A stretch of DNA of 64,000 nucleotides from Burkholderia puraquae (lineage in GTDB: Bacteria; Pseudomonadota; Gammaproteobacteria; Burkholderiales; Burkholderiaceae): assembly GCF_002099195.1 (NCBI RefSeq), contig NZ_NBYX01000003.1, positions 434,001 to 498,000 on the forward strand, written 5' to 3'. The translations under genes were made by a program, and so were the position numbers. Below the pieces are notes generated by a model. It saw only the letters and a list, made by a program, of their open reading frames with translations, had not been told where the DNA came from and did not search any database. This document shows positions 30,945 through 39,422 of the stretch, in pieces (position 1 is the first letter of the stretch; each line of letters starts with the position of its first letter).

Positions 30945-31973
30945 ATGTCCCCCGACCGCACAGCGTCGCTGTCCCACTTCGCGTTCATGCCGTTACCGAA
31001 CTTCACGATGATCGCGTTCACCAATGCGATCGAGGTGCTTCGGATGGCGAACTACCTGAGCGGCCAGCCGCTCTACCGCTGGTCGGTCATCAGCCCGGAT
31101 GGCGGCCCGGTCACCGCGAGCAACGGCCTGACGGTCGACACGGGCCCGGCCGAATGCGTGGGGCAGCCCGACATCGTGTTCGTGTGCGGCGGCGTCGACG
31201 TGCAGCGCGCGACCACGCCCGCCCATCTGTCGACGCTGCGCCGCTTCGCGCGCTCGGGCATCCCGCTCGGCAGCCTGTGCACGGGCACCTATGCGCTCGC
31301 GAAGTCGGGGCTGCTCGCGGGTTACGCGTGCGCGATCCACTGGGAGAACATGTCGGCGCTGAAGGAAGAGTTTCCGGACACGCGCTTCCTGAAGGAACTG
31401 TTCGTGATCGACCGCGACCGCATCACGTGCACGGGCGGCGTCGCGCCGCTCGACATGATGCTGAACCTGATCGCCGCGCGCGTGGGCACCGCGCGCGTCA
31501 CGCAGATCGCCGAGCAGTTCATCGTCGAACACGTGCGCGACACGAGCGCGCAGCAACGCATGCCGCTCGTCGCGCGCCTCGGCTCGGCGAACAAGTCGCT
31601 GTTCGAAGTGATCTCGCTGATGGAGAACAATATCGAGGAGCCGCTGTCGCGCGAGGAGCTCGCGCGGCTCGCGAACATGTCGCAGCGGCAACTGCAGCGC
31701 CTGTTCCGCGAACACCTCGGGATGACGCCGACGCATTACTACCTGACGCTGCGGCTGCGCCGCGCACGCGAGCTACTGCTGCAGACCGACATGTCGATCA
31801 TGCACATCACGATGGCGTGCGGCTTCCAGTCGGCGTGCCACTTCAGCAAAAGCTATCGCGACGCGTTCGGCGTCGCGCCGACACGCGAACGCCGCAAGCA
31901 GGTCGCGCCGCTCGCGCAGGGCGCGGCGAGCGCGGCCGGCCCCGCGTTTCCTGCTCATGTACTACATGCGTGA
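30945..31973 (+). CDS. gbdR: GbdR-type AraC-family activator of betaine catabolism
   Basis: 342 residues from the ATG at 30945 (AAGGA upstream); an in-frame ATG at 30882 would add 21 residues. The N-terminal half is a DJ-1/PfpI-like sensor domain (FMPLPNFTMIAFTNAIEVLRMAN, GSLCTGTYALAKSGLLAG), the C-terminal half two AraC helix-turn-helices (LSREELARLANMSQRQLQRLF and MHITMACGFQSACHFSKSY). GbdR senses glycine betaine and dimethylglycine and activates gbc, dgc and related genes in Pseudomonas. Divergence from glyA and the following catabolic run supports the same role. Confidence 0.9.
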   Translation: MSPDRTASLSHFAFMPLPNFTMIAFTNAIEVLRMANYLSGQPLYRWSVISPDGGPVTASNGLTVDTGPAECVGQPDIVFVCGGVDVQRATTPAHLSTLRRFARSGIPLGSLCTGTYALAKSGLLAGYACAIHWENMSALKEEFPDTRFLKELFVIDRDRITCTGGVAPLDMMLNLIAARVGTARVTQIAEQFIVEHVRDTSAQQRMPLVARLGSANKSLFEVISLMENNIEEPLSREELARLANMSQRQLQRLFREHLGMTPTHYYLTLRLRRARELLLQTDMSIMHITMACGFQSACHFSKSYRDAFGVAPTRERRKQVAPLAQGAASAAGPAFPAHVLHA

Positions 31974-32472
31974 GGCAGGCGCTGGGCGGTAAAAGTCATG
32001 CAGTCTTGAGACTGAAGCCTAGAATCGCAAACGCTGAGCAGGCGTTTTAATCCGCCGGCGCGATGCTTTCGCGCCGCTTCACCTGACGGCATTACCACTG
32101 TAATCACCGATTTACCTCTTCCCGGTGCGCTACGGTTACAAGAAGGCGTTCTCCGGAAATAGGCGGACGTCGCACCCAACACGCCGCTCGTCCGTGCCTG
32201 GCAATTCCCGATAGCAGACGTTCCGATTCCGTCGCGCAATCGCGCCCGCTGTCGCCCGTCGCGACGATAAGCGCGATCATGCGTTTGAAGCTGGAGGGAA
32301 ACTTTTGCGAGGCGCTTATTCAAAGTACAGCACGCCCTCCGAAATTGATTAATTGGCGCTTACTCAATATTGTCAATTGTCATGGCTTCTCGTTTCAGTC
32401 GAAATCCAAACTAAAATCATACTCGTCCGATAGACACGACGACCATTCCCGGCGAACGTTCATAGCTCGTTC
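31974..32472. other. Region between gbdR and the accessory cassette
   Basis: A 499-base stretch whose G+C falls toward the right. A 7-bp hairpin (GGCGCGA/TCGCGCC, 32057-32075) has no T-tract. No open frame with a family match or ribosome site is seen. The composition change near 32280 may mark the left border of the cassette. Confidence 0.45.
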
Positions 32473-33156
32473 ATGCATGAGATATCCGAGCCTATGACAG
32501 AAAAAGAACAAGCCAATTGTCCATATTTTCTTCATTCGTCGATCCGGCTTTACGCGATGGTTCAGCATTTAGGCACCACGCAGCCCCATGCGCCCGGCGC
32601 AATCGATTCAGCAGATAGCGGCAACATGCAAATGATCTGCACGATTGATCCGTTCATTTGCACCTACCTTTCACCCGTTGATGCAGTCATGGGTTCGCGG
32701 ACGCTTGCGCGCGACGATGACCACTTCTGGCCAATCGATTTCCGGCAGGTCGACACCCGTCATTTCATGGAACAGCATGGCCGACTGTTGATCGCCGTGA
32801 ACTATGCGTATGCGGCGACCGGGGGCCGTCTGGTGGTTTCCGATGCAGGCTATCCGTTGATGACCTACACCTTTGCATCCTTCGACGTTCCGGCCGAGCA
32901 TCGCGACCACTTCACCATCCGCTTCCCCGACAGCGTGGTCGATCGAATTGAAACCGCCTATTCACGAGCCGGACTATCCGAGTTCAGCAAGACGCTCGAC
33001 ATGATGGATACATGGACCGCCGAGCAAATAGCCGATGCAGAGGCCGAGGCATCGGCACATATGCCGCCGACCGTCGCCATTGAAGGCGCGGAGATCGATC
33101 AATACGCCATTTACGACCCCGAGTCGGTCGACTGGATCTTTATCAACTTCGATTGA
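32473..33156 (+). CDS. Unknown protein of the PAAR/M35 cassette
   Basis: 227 residues from the first ATG; a start at 32494 (MTEKEQ) is equally possible because neither has a clear ribosome site. No signal peptide or membrane helix; the protein is acidic and rich in Asp, Phe and Tyr, ending EIDQYAIYDPESVDWIFINFD. I do not recognise a domain. It stops ten bases before the PAAR gene and shares the cassette's lower-G+C codon use. By position it could be a chaperone or adaptor that loads the cargo, or a cytoplasmic immunity protein. Confidence 0.65.
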   Translation: MHEISEPMTEKEQANCPYFLHSSIRLYAMVQHLGTTQPHAPGAIDSADSGNMQMICTIDPFICTYLSPVDAVMGSRTLARDDDHFWPIDFRQVDTRHFMEQHGRLLIAVNYAYAATGGRLVVSDAGYPLMTYTFASFDVPAEHRDHFTIRFPDSVVDRIETAYSRAGLSEFSKTLDMMDTWTAEQIADAEAEASAHMPPTVAIEGAEIDQYAIYDPESVDWIFINFD

Positions 33157-33166
33157 GGAAACAACC

Positions 33167-33703
33167 ATGAGTCGACGAGCAGTGAGGAATGGCGATCCGA
33201 CGACAACGGGCGGTATCGTCATCGCGGTGACGTCTACGATGTTCAACCACGGCAAACAGGTCGCCGTGGATGGCGACAAGGCGACATGCGGAAATTGCGA
33301 AGGGGCGTTCCCGATAGTGGGCGGCGCACAGCGCATGATTCACCACGGGCGACGTGTTGCGCTGGAGGGTGACGCCGTATTGTGTCCATGCGGGCGAAAC
33401 CGACTGATCGCGGGGAGCGACAGCACGATTTTTTATGGAGGCAGCGGTAGCGGAAATGCAGCGAACCCGTTCGCTGCGGGTTCGGCACTGGCACCCACGC
33501 GGCACATGGCTGCACCCGGTATCCACGACGACCAATTCGTGATCCGTGACGTGCGGACAAAGCAGCGATTAAGCAACGTGCGCTATTGGATCAAGGATCG
33601 ATCCGGAAACGTACTAGCAACGGGCGTGAGCGATCGGCACGGTTGTACCGCACGCGTGCAAACCGAAGACGCGCAAATTTTAACGCTGGTCATCGAGGAC
33701 TGA
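33167..33703 (+). CDS. PAAR-domain protein with C-terminal extension
   Basis: 178 residues; GAGGAAAC ribosome site. Residues about 1-95 form a PAAR repeat domain (RAVRNGDPTTTGGIV, a VDGDKATCGNCEGAFPIVGG segment, VALEGDAVLCPCGRNRLIAGS), the spike tip of type VI secretion systems, with the Cys/His set that binds metal at the tip. The C-terminal 60 residues (FVIRDVRTKQRLSNVRYWI ... GVSDRHGCTARVQTED) look like a small transthyretin/carboxypeptidase-regulatory-like beta domain, as seen in evolved PAAR proteins that dock effectors. The metallopeptidase gene follows by four bases. Confidence 0.88.
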   Translation: MSRRAVRNGDPTTTGGIVIAVTSTMFNHGKQVAVDGDKATCGNCEGAFPIVGGAQRMIHHGRRVALEGDAVLCPCGRNRLIAGSDSTIFYGGSGSGNAANPFAAGSALAPTRHMAAPGIHDDQFVIRDVRTKQRLSNVRYWIKDRSGNVLATGVSDRHGCTARVQTEDAQILTLVIED

Positions 33704-33707
33704 AAAG

Positions 33708-34355
33708 ATGGGAAACCAAACTACCGTTGCCGAGACAACGACAAACACCATCGAGGGTTCGCAGCGATTCGCAGATGTCGACTTGCGTCCGATCTGCGAA
33801 AACATGAGCAACTCGGAATTCCGGACCATGTTCGCCAAAGCGCAGGCCAAAGCCGTCGAGAAGCTGGATGCGCGCATAGCCTCTTTACAAAGGTGGTCTC
33901 AGTACGAAAAAGACCGCGCGTTCAAGTGGTTTGGGCGTGACGACGAGGTAACACGAACACACCTACTGACGGGATTAACGAAAGTTGTCAAGGTAGTGCG
34001 CGCGTTCAATGAAAAGAACGTCGTCCGTACCGGCAGCGCCGCCGATCTCGCGACCGGATGTACCCCTAACCCGGTCGGCATCGAAGGGGAAGCGGCGCAC
34101 GTATGCGCACCGGATACAGCAACACATACAATTGCTATCAGCCCGCGATTCTGCACGATGCGTCCGTGGACCGCGAATGCCGATTCTCACGTATCCACTA
34201 TCATCCACGAGGCAACCCACTTCCACGACACCATGTCATCGACAGACGATCAATACACAATCACACGATTCCTTCCCGAATGGGGACGATCACATCCGGC
34301 CTTGGCAATCAACAACGCCGACAGCATTGCGGGGTATGTCGTAGATGGTGACTAA
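33708..34355 (+). CDS. M35-like (aspzincin) metallopeptidase, probable T6SS effector
   Basis: 215 residues, no signal peptide, as expected for a type VI cargo. The zinc motif HEATH is at 167-171 (STIIHEATHFHDT), followed by SSTDDQY, where Asp180 (or Asp181) matches the aspzincin third ligand of the M35 pattern GTxDxxY. Cys30, Cys118, Cys133 and Cys149 could form disulfides in the target periplasm. It starts four bases after the PAAR gene and overlaps the next gene by eleven bases. Likely activity: periplasmic or extracellular protein cleavage in a rival or host cell, inferred from motif and context. Confidence 0.78.
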   Translation: MGNQTTVAETTTNTIEGSQRFADVDLRPICENMSNSEFRTMFAKAQAKAVEKLDARIASLQRWSQYEKDRAFKWFGRDDEVTRTHLLTGLTKVVKVVRAFNEKNVVRTGSAADLATGCTPNPVGIEGEAAHVCAPDTATHTIAISPRFCTMRPWTANADSHVSTIIHEATHFHDTMSSTDDQYTITRFLPEWGRSHPALAINNADSIAGYVVDGD

Positions 34356-34794
34356 ACTCCTGACCGCCGTCGCGCTCACCTTGATTTGTTCGCATGCAGC
34401 ACTCGCGTGCGATGGTTCATCGAACATGCCGGCCCACTACATCGACATTACGTTCGATACCGATTCAAGCGTGATTTCTTCGACAGAACTATCGAGGCTC
34501 TCGATGTGGTCCGGCGACATGCACAAGCGCTTTCCTATCATCGATACGGTATGGCTCGTCGGACTGGCTGAAAAAAACGAGCGGGACGCACAGCAGCTTG
34601 CCACACGACGGGCGGAAAATGTAATGGCCGCTCTGGGTCAGTTTTCAATTCGTGGCGAGAAAAGCGATTTCATGGGTCACATTTTCAAGCCGGACGAGTT
34701 CGGGCAGTCAGGGCGGCGCGTCGAGGTGAACGTTAGCCCGGGATGCCCTGACCACTGCTGCCCGAACCTGAACCCGATACCCAGGACGCACTGA
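34345..34794 (+). CDS. OmpA-like periplasmic protein, candidate immunity factor
   Basis: 149 residues with a signal peptide (about 1-21, ALTLICSHAALA). The mature part has a compact OmpA-C-like pattern: IDITFDTDSSVISSTELSRL, a central VWLVGLAEKNERDAQQLATRRAENV and a final SGRRVEVNV. The C-terminus is Cys-rich (CPDHCCPN). It overlaps the end of the metallopeptidase gene by eleven bases, so translation is coupled. Periplasmic location plus coupling to a secreted-type peptidase suggests an immunity protein; a peptidoglycan-binding role is the alternative. Confidence 0.7.
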   Translation: MVTKLLTAVALTLICSHAALACDGSSNMPAHYIDITFDTDSSVISSTELSRLSMWSGDMHKRFPIIDTVWLVGLAEKNERDAQQLATRRAENVMAALGQFSIRGEKSDFMGHIFKPDEFGQSGRRVEVNVSPGCPDHCCPNLNPIPRTH

Positions 34795-34813
34795 CACGAC
34801 ACGGTCCATTTAC

Positions 34814-34845
34814 CGGCCCGCACAACGCGGGCCGTCTTCCCGTGC
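34814..34845 (+). terminator. Possible terminator of the PAAR/M35 cassette
   Basis: An 8-bp stem (CGGCCCGC with GCGGGCCG, loop ACAAC) 19 bases after the last stop codon, followed by a short pyrimidine stretch (TCTTCCC) rather than a clean T-run. Moderate candidate only. Confidence 0.45.
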
Positions 34846-34868
34846 CTTTCACGGCTTCCGGCTAGTAC

Positions 34869-36281
34869 TTACGATCCCCACACCTGCATTTCATCGAGCG
34901 AATACCCCCACTGCGTCGCGCGCTTCGTGCCGAGCATCCGCACGTAGCGGCCATGCCCGTTCAGGTTCGGCAGCGTCACGTGGCCGTACGACACACCGTT
35001 GTTCGTCGAATAGACCGTCGTCCAGTTCGCGTTGTCGTTCGACGTCTGGATCTGGTAGACGAGCGCGCCCGCATCCCAGTAGAGATCGATGCTGCTGATG
35101 GTCTTCGTCGCGCCGAGATCCACGGAGATCCATTGCGGATCGACGCCCGCGCCTTCCGGCGAATCCCAGCGCGTGCTCGTCGTGTTCCCGTCGAACGCCT
35201 TGTCGGGCGTGAGCGATGCGTTGTAGCTCGCCGACGCGGCAGCCGGATGCCCCTGCGACAGCAGCGTAGGCTGCGCGGCGGCCGGGCCGCCGTAGTAGCT
35301 CGACCCGAGCTTGGCCTTCGTCGTGTCGGCATTCACGCCGAACTGCGACAGGCTCCAGCGCTGGCCGGTCGTCGCGTCGCCCACATAGAGCTGATAGCCG
35401 CCCGCCGTCGTCGACGAGAAGAACACGTAGTTCGTGCCGTTCACCGGTGCCGGATCCGAGTTGTTGCTCACGCAATCGTTGATCGGCAGTGCGTTCGGCG
35501 TCGAAGCCGGGTCTGCCGTCTTCGTATAGATCTGGTCGGCCTGGCCGCTGTCTTTCCAGCGCGCGTAGAACACCATGCCGTCCGCGCGCACGATCGGGTA
35601 GTACGTCTGCAGCCCGGCCGGCTGATCGAACGAGGCGGTGACACCGGTCGCGAGCGTGCGCTTCATCAGCCCCATGTTCGCGCCGGTGCCGGTCGCGTAG
35701 TACACGGCGCTCGCATCCGGCGCAAGGAACGGCATCGAGTATTCGGCGCCGGACGGCGCGTTCGTCAGGCTCACGACCGACGTGAACACCGGGCCCGCGC
35801 TCGTGTACGACAGCGTGGCCTGCTTGACGTCGCCGTTCTGCTTGAACACGAGGGTCTTGCCGTCCGCGCTGAATTTCGGGTCCTCGTTGCGCGTGGCGCC
35901 CGTGCTGTTGGTCAGGTTGACGGGCGGCGTGCCGGCACCGAGCTGCAGCATGAACACGTTCCATGCGCCGTTGCTGATGCCCATGAATGCGAGCCACTTG
36001 CCGTCGGGGCTGAACACGCCGTTCATCGGGTCGGTGATGCCCCACGTGCTCTTGCTCAGTTGCGTCAGCGTATGGGCCGAGAAGTCGTAGAGGAACAGCT
36101 GGCTCGTGCCGTCGCCGTACTTGACGTAGCTGTGATAGACGAGCTTGCCGGTCAGTGCGGCGGGAAACGTCGTGTTCGGCTGGGCCGCGGGATTGCTGAT
36201 GCAGGCGGCCTGTGCGGCGCCGCCGAGCAGGTTGAAGGCAAGGCCGGCCACGAGGCCCGCGACGAGAGTGTTCGATTTCAC
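34869..36281 (-). CDS. Secreted TolB-like protein with C-terminal discoidin (F5/8 type C) domain
   Basis: 470 residues from a GTG at 36281, with a signal peptide to AAQA (residue 25). The N-terminal part repeats short blade-like motifs of WD40/TolB propellers (GVFSPDGKWLAFMG, PKFSADGKTLVFKQ, PFLAPDASAVYYATG). The last 130 residues are discoidin-like (DKAFDGNTTSTRWDSPEG, QWISVDLGATKTISSIDLYW, RYVRMLGTKRATQWGYSLDEMQVWG), a carbohydrate- or lipid-binding module. It is probably exported and binds a surface glycan; the substrate is unknown. Convergent with the accessory cassette and divergent from the MocR gene. Confidence 0.82.
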   Translation of the reverse strand: MKSNTLVAGLVAGLAFNLLGGAAQAACISNPAAQPNTTFPAALTGKLVYHSYVKYGDGTSQLFLYDFSAHTLTQLSKSTWGITDPMNGVFSPDGKWLAFMGISNGAWNVFMLQLGAGTPPVNLTNSTGATRNEDPKFSADGKTLVFKQNGDVKQATLSYTSAGPVFTSVVSLTNAPSGAEYSMPFLAPDASAVYYATGTGANMGLMKRTLATGVTASFDQPAGLQTYYPIVRADGMVFYARWKDSGQADQIYTKTADPASTPNALPINDCVSNNSDPAPVNGTNYVFFSSTTAGGYQLYVGDATTGQRWSLSQFGVNADTTKAKLGSSYYGGPAAAQPTLLSQGHPAAASASYNASLTPDKAFDGNTTSTRWDSPEGAGVDPQWISVDLGATKTISSIDLYWDAGALVYQIQTSNDNANWTTVYSTNNGVSYGHVTLPNLNGHGRYVRMLGTKRATQWGYSLDEMQVWGS

Positions 36282-36557
36282 GCTGAAGGTTTCCGGTTAG
36301 GGTCATGACACCGCTGACTAGACCTCGCACGCACAGGCGTACGGGCCACGGATCAGCCGGCGGACAGCGTGAATTCCGTATCGGTCAATGTCGGGAACAA
36401 AGATTGCTCGAGCGGCGAAAGCATGCCAGCAAGTCGCGCCGAAAAACAGGATCAGAGCCCGTGAAAAACAAGCGGATCACGGGATAACGAGGTCTGTGGC
36501 GCAGCGCGCGCCGTGCTACTCTTTTTTCGGCACAAAGCTGCTCGACTTGAGGCACGC

Positions 36558-37979
36558 ATGAAGCGTTATGCGAGGCTCGCCCGGACGATTTCCGAGTCGA
36601 TCCGGCGTGGAGATCTGGCCCCCGGCGCGCGCATCCCGACCGTGCGTGCCGCGTGCCGCGCATATGGCGTAAGCCCGTCCACCGTGTTTCGCGCGTACTA
36701 CGCGCTCGAAAGCGAGGGTCTGATCGTCGCGCGGGCACGGTCCGGCTATTTCGTTGCGAACCTCGAAGACCGGCACGTGCGGTTCAGCCATGAACCGCCC
36801 CGCAAACCGGCCGCCGCGCCAACCGGCAACGACAATGCGCTGTTCCGCCTGCTCGAGTCCCTCAAATGCGAGGACATCGTTCCGCTCGGCTCGGCCTTCG
36901 CCAGTTATTCGCTATTCCCGATGAGCAGCCTGTGGCGCGCGATGGCGTCGGCGGCCCGCAACATGGATCGCACGGCACTGCTGTCCGGCTTGCCGCCCGG
37001 CCACGACGCGCTGCGCCGCCAGATCGCGCTGCGCTACCTGAACGCGGGCGCGGCGTTGCCGATGGACGAGATCGTCATCACGACCGGCGCGCTCGAAGCA
37101 CTGACGCTCAGCCTGCAGGCGCTGACCCGCCCGGGCGATATTGTCGCGATCGAGCGACCGGCGTTCCATGCGGTCCTGGAAGCCGTGCAGCGCCTGCACC
37201 TGAAGGCCGTCGAGATTCCGGTCGACCCGCGCACGGGCCTCGATCTCGACGCGCTCGAGAAAGCGCTCGACACACATCCGGTGCGCGCGTGCTGGTTCAT
37301 GACATCGTTCCACAACCCGACCGGCACGACACTGACCGACGAACGCAAGCGCGCGCTGATCGACCTGCTCGCGGCACGCAACGTGCCGTTGATCGAGGAC
37401 GACGTCTATGGCGAGCTGCATTTCGACACGGCACCCACGCGCCCCGCCAAGCTGTATGACGACAGCGGGCTCGTCCTGCATTGCGGTTCATTCTCGAAAT
37501 GCCTCGCGCCCGGGTTCCGGATCGGCTGGGTCGCGGCCGGACGCTACGTGCCGCAGATCCGTCAGGCAAAAGGCGCGAGCGCGCCGGCTGCCGACGTGCC
37601 CGCGCAGATGGCGATTTCGAGCTACCTGCGCGACGGTGCATACGACCGCTTCCTGCGCAAACTGCGCCGCAATCTCGCCGCGCACCAGGCGCAGATGCTG
37701 GCGGCCGTGCGCGCGTATTTTCCGGCCGGCACTGAAGTGTTCGCGCCGCATGGCGGGTATTTCCTGTGGATCGAACTGCCGCCGCGCGTGGATGCGATGC
37801 GCCTGTTCGGCGACGCGATGAAAAGCGGCGTCAGCATTGCGCCGGGGCCGATCTTTTCCGCGACCGGCGGATTTCGCCGCTATCTTCGGCTCAATTACGG
37901 CCGGCCGTGGACGCCGGCCGTCGAGCACGCGATGGAAACCATCGGGACACTCGCGGCCCGGCAGCGGCAGAACGGCTAG
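36558..37979 (+). CDS. MocR-type (GntR/aminotransferase) transcriptional regulator
   Basis: 473 residues from the ATG at 36558 (GAGG six bases upstream). The N-terminal GntR winged helix-turn-helix (RLARTISESIRRGDLAPGARIPTVR ... VSPSTVFRAYYALESEGLI) is joined to a class I aminotransferase fold with HNPTG and the PLP-lysine region HCGSFSKCLAPGFRIGW. MocR regulators use PLP or amino-acid derivatives as effectors. A degenerate copy of its last 28 codons lies 1.3 kb downstream (39161-39244). Target genes are unknown; the divergent discoidin gene or downstream genes are candidates. Confidence 0.9.
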   Translation: MKRYARLARTISESIRRGDLAPGARIPTVRAACRAYGVSPSTVFRAYYALESEGLIVARARSGYFVANLEDRHVRFSHEPPRKPAAAPTGNDNALFRLLESLKCEDIVPLGSAFASYSLFPMSSLWRAMASAARNMDRTALLSGLPPGHDALRRQIALRYLNAGAALPMDEIVITTGALEALTLSLQALTRPGDIVAIERPAFHAVLEAVQRLHLKAVEIPVDPRTGLDLDALEKALDTHPVRACWFMTSFHNPTGTTLTDERKRALIDLLAARNVPLIEDDVYGELHFDTAPTRPAKLYDDSGLVLHCGSFSKCLAPGFRIGWVAAGRYVPQIRQAKGASAPAADVPAQMAISSYLRDGAYDRFLRKLRRNLAAHQAQMLAAVRAYFPAGTEVFAPHGGYFLWIELPPRVDAMRLFGDAMKSGVSIAPGPIFSATGGFRRYLRLNYGRPWTPAVEHAMETIGTLAARQRQNG

Positions 37980-38060
37980 CGCGGATCTGACGAATCACGG
38001 CGACCAGCTTGCGCCTTGCGTTTCACGCGCCGACGACCAAGAATGAAGCGGAAGGCCGCC
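37869..38060 (+). repeat. Left copy of degenerate direct repeat (MocR 3' end and trailer)
   Basis: The last about 110 bases of the MocR gene and the following 80 bases resemble 39146-39352. Shared blocks include the codons for RLNYGRPWTPA, and the trailer words CGCCTTGCGTT and AAGAATGAA-(2 or 3 bases)-CGGAAGGC. The similarity is interrupted and diverged. Confidence 0.65.
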
Positions 38061-38242
38061 GCGGACGAACGCGTTCCACGCGGCCGACGTCACGGAGAGC
38101 CCCATGAGCACCGCATGCGAACGACAGTCGACGACGCACGCCCCGCCGGATTCCGGCACGGGCCGATCGGCTGCCTTGCAGGAAAGGATCATGACGACCG
38201 GCGAGCGTTCGCCCCGTTGACGGCGCCTGCCCGCTTCCTGCG

Positions 38243-38998
38243 ATGCGAGTCCTGCCCAACCACACGATTCGCGCGCGCGATGAATGGCGCGCGATCCTGA
38301 ACGCGCGAGCCGACGCGCGGCGCACCGCCTGCTGCCGCTGCAGGGAATGCGGCTTCGTGGCCTTCCGCGCGCTCGAGCACTGCCCCGTCTGCGGCCAGTG
38401 GAACTGGCCGTTCGATCCGATTCGCGTCGCATCGGAAGACACGCATGCCAAGCATGCGGCGCGCTCCTTTCACACGTGGTCGTCGCGCGTCGCGCGGGCG
38501 CTTCGTAACGCAGCGTTCCGGCGGCCGGGGGCGTCGAGCGCACCGATCCTGAGCATCCTCACGCTCGTGCTGCTGGTCGGCGGCTACGTGGCGATCGACC
38601 GGACATGCAAGGCCGATCCCGTTTGTCGCGGTTCGAATGGTGCGGTTGCAACGGCGCGCAATGCCGGGCCGTACGCGTCGAACGATCCCGTGCTGCCGGT
38701 CTTGCCGGCGCCCGTCTATCCGTTTCATTTGACTGACGGGACGCAGGTGGCGGCCGCTCGTCAAGGCACCCCGAATGTCGGTGAAGCGGCCGGACGGACG
38801 GCAGTTGCACGGGCCGCACCGGCCATGCGCGCACCCGACCTGTCCCATCCCACCACGGTTCGCCTGGCGGCCTGGAAAGGCGGTCGCAGCGCCGCGCACC
38901 GCACCCGCACATTCCACCGTGTGAGCGCGCACACCGTGCACGCGCGACGCACCACCGCCGGCAATACGCAAATCGCCCAGCTCTATCGCGGCCACTGA
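38243..38998 (+). CDS. Small zinc-ribbon membrane protein, function unknown
   Basis: 251 residues. A rubredoxin-like zinc ribbon near the N-terminus (Cys33-x2-Cys36 and Cys47-x2-Cys50, in CRCRECGFVAF and EHCPVCGQWNW) is followed by one membrane helix (about 104-122, ILTLVLLVGGYVAI) and a long Ala/Arg/His-rich, probably disordered tail. No clear ribosome site precedes the ATG. It lies between two degenerate copies of the MocR tail and may have arrived by insertion or survived a rearrangement there. No function can be assigned. Confidence 0.6.
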   Translation: MRVLPNHTIRARDEWRAILNARADARRTACCRCRECGFVAFRALEHCPVCGQWNWPFDPIRVASEDTHAKHAARSFHTWSSRVARALRNAAFRRPGASSAPILSILTLVLLVGGYVAIDRTCKADPVCRGSNGAVATARNAGPYASNDPVLPVLPAPVYPFHLTDGTQVAAARQGTPNVGEAAGRTAVARAAPAMRAPDLSHPTTVRLAAWKGGRSAAHRTRTFHRVSAHTVHARRTTAGNTQIAQLYRGH

Positions 38999-39145
38999 GC
39001 ACGCATGCACGGTCCGCGCATTCAGCTCCGTCGATTCGTTTTTCCAAACTGCCCCTCGCAAAACCTCGTTTGCATCGCGACTCACGCGTGACGTTCAATG
39101 GGTCATTCGCCTGCGCCGGCGCGTATCGCGTTGCGGCCGGCCGCG

Positions 39146-39352
39146 TGATTTCCATCCGTGCGCCTCAACTACGGCCGACCGTGAACGCCCGCGGCCGAAC
39201 ACGCGATGCAGACCGTCGGTGCACTGGCCTCTCGGCAACGGCACACGCACCCGCCCTGGCACGGACGATGCCACCCGAGCGCGTGCCAATCAGGCGCGGC
39301 ACACGCCTTGCGTTCTGGCCCGTGCACGACAAAGAATGAAATCGGAAGGCGG
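39146..39352 (+). repeat. Right copy of degenerate repeat: relic of a MocR gene end
   Basis: Bases 39161-39244 translate as RLNYGRP, a TGA, then TPAAEHAMQTVGALASRQR, versus RLNYGRPWTPAVEHAMETIGTLAARQR in the intact MocR gene; the TGA replaces the Trp codon. The trailer (CGCCTTGCGTT, AAGAATGAA) also matches. This is a remnant of a duplicated or replaced regulator gene. Confidence 0.72.
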
Positions 39353-39422
39353 CGTGACGATGTGACGAAGTGAACAGCGGGCGGCCGGCACGGCCGCGTG
39401 ACGGTTTCAGCGGAGGAATTCC

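Noticed and set aside
32057..32075. Hairpin after gbdR considered as its terminator.
   Set aside because: The 7-bp stem lacks a T-tract on either strand and lies about 85 bases after the stop; evidence is too weak.
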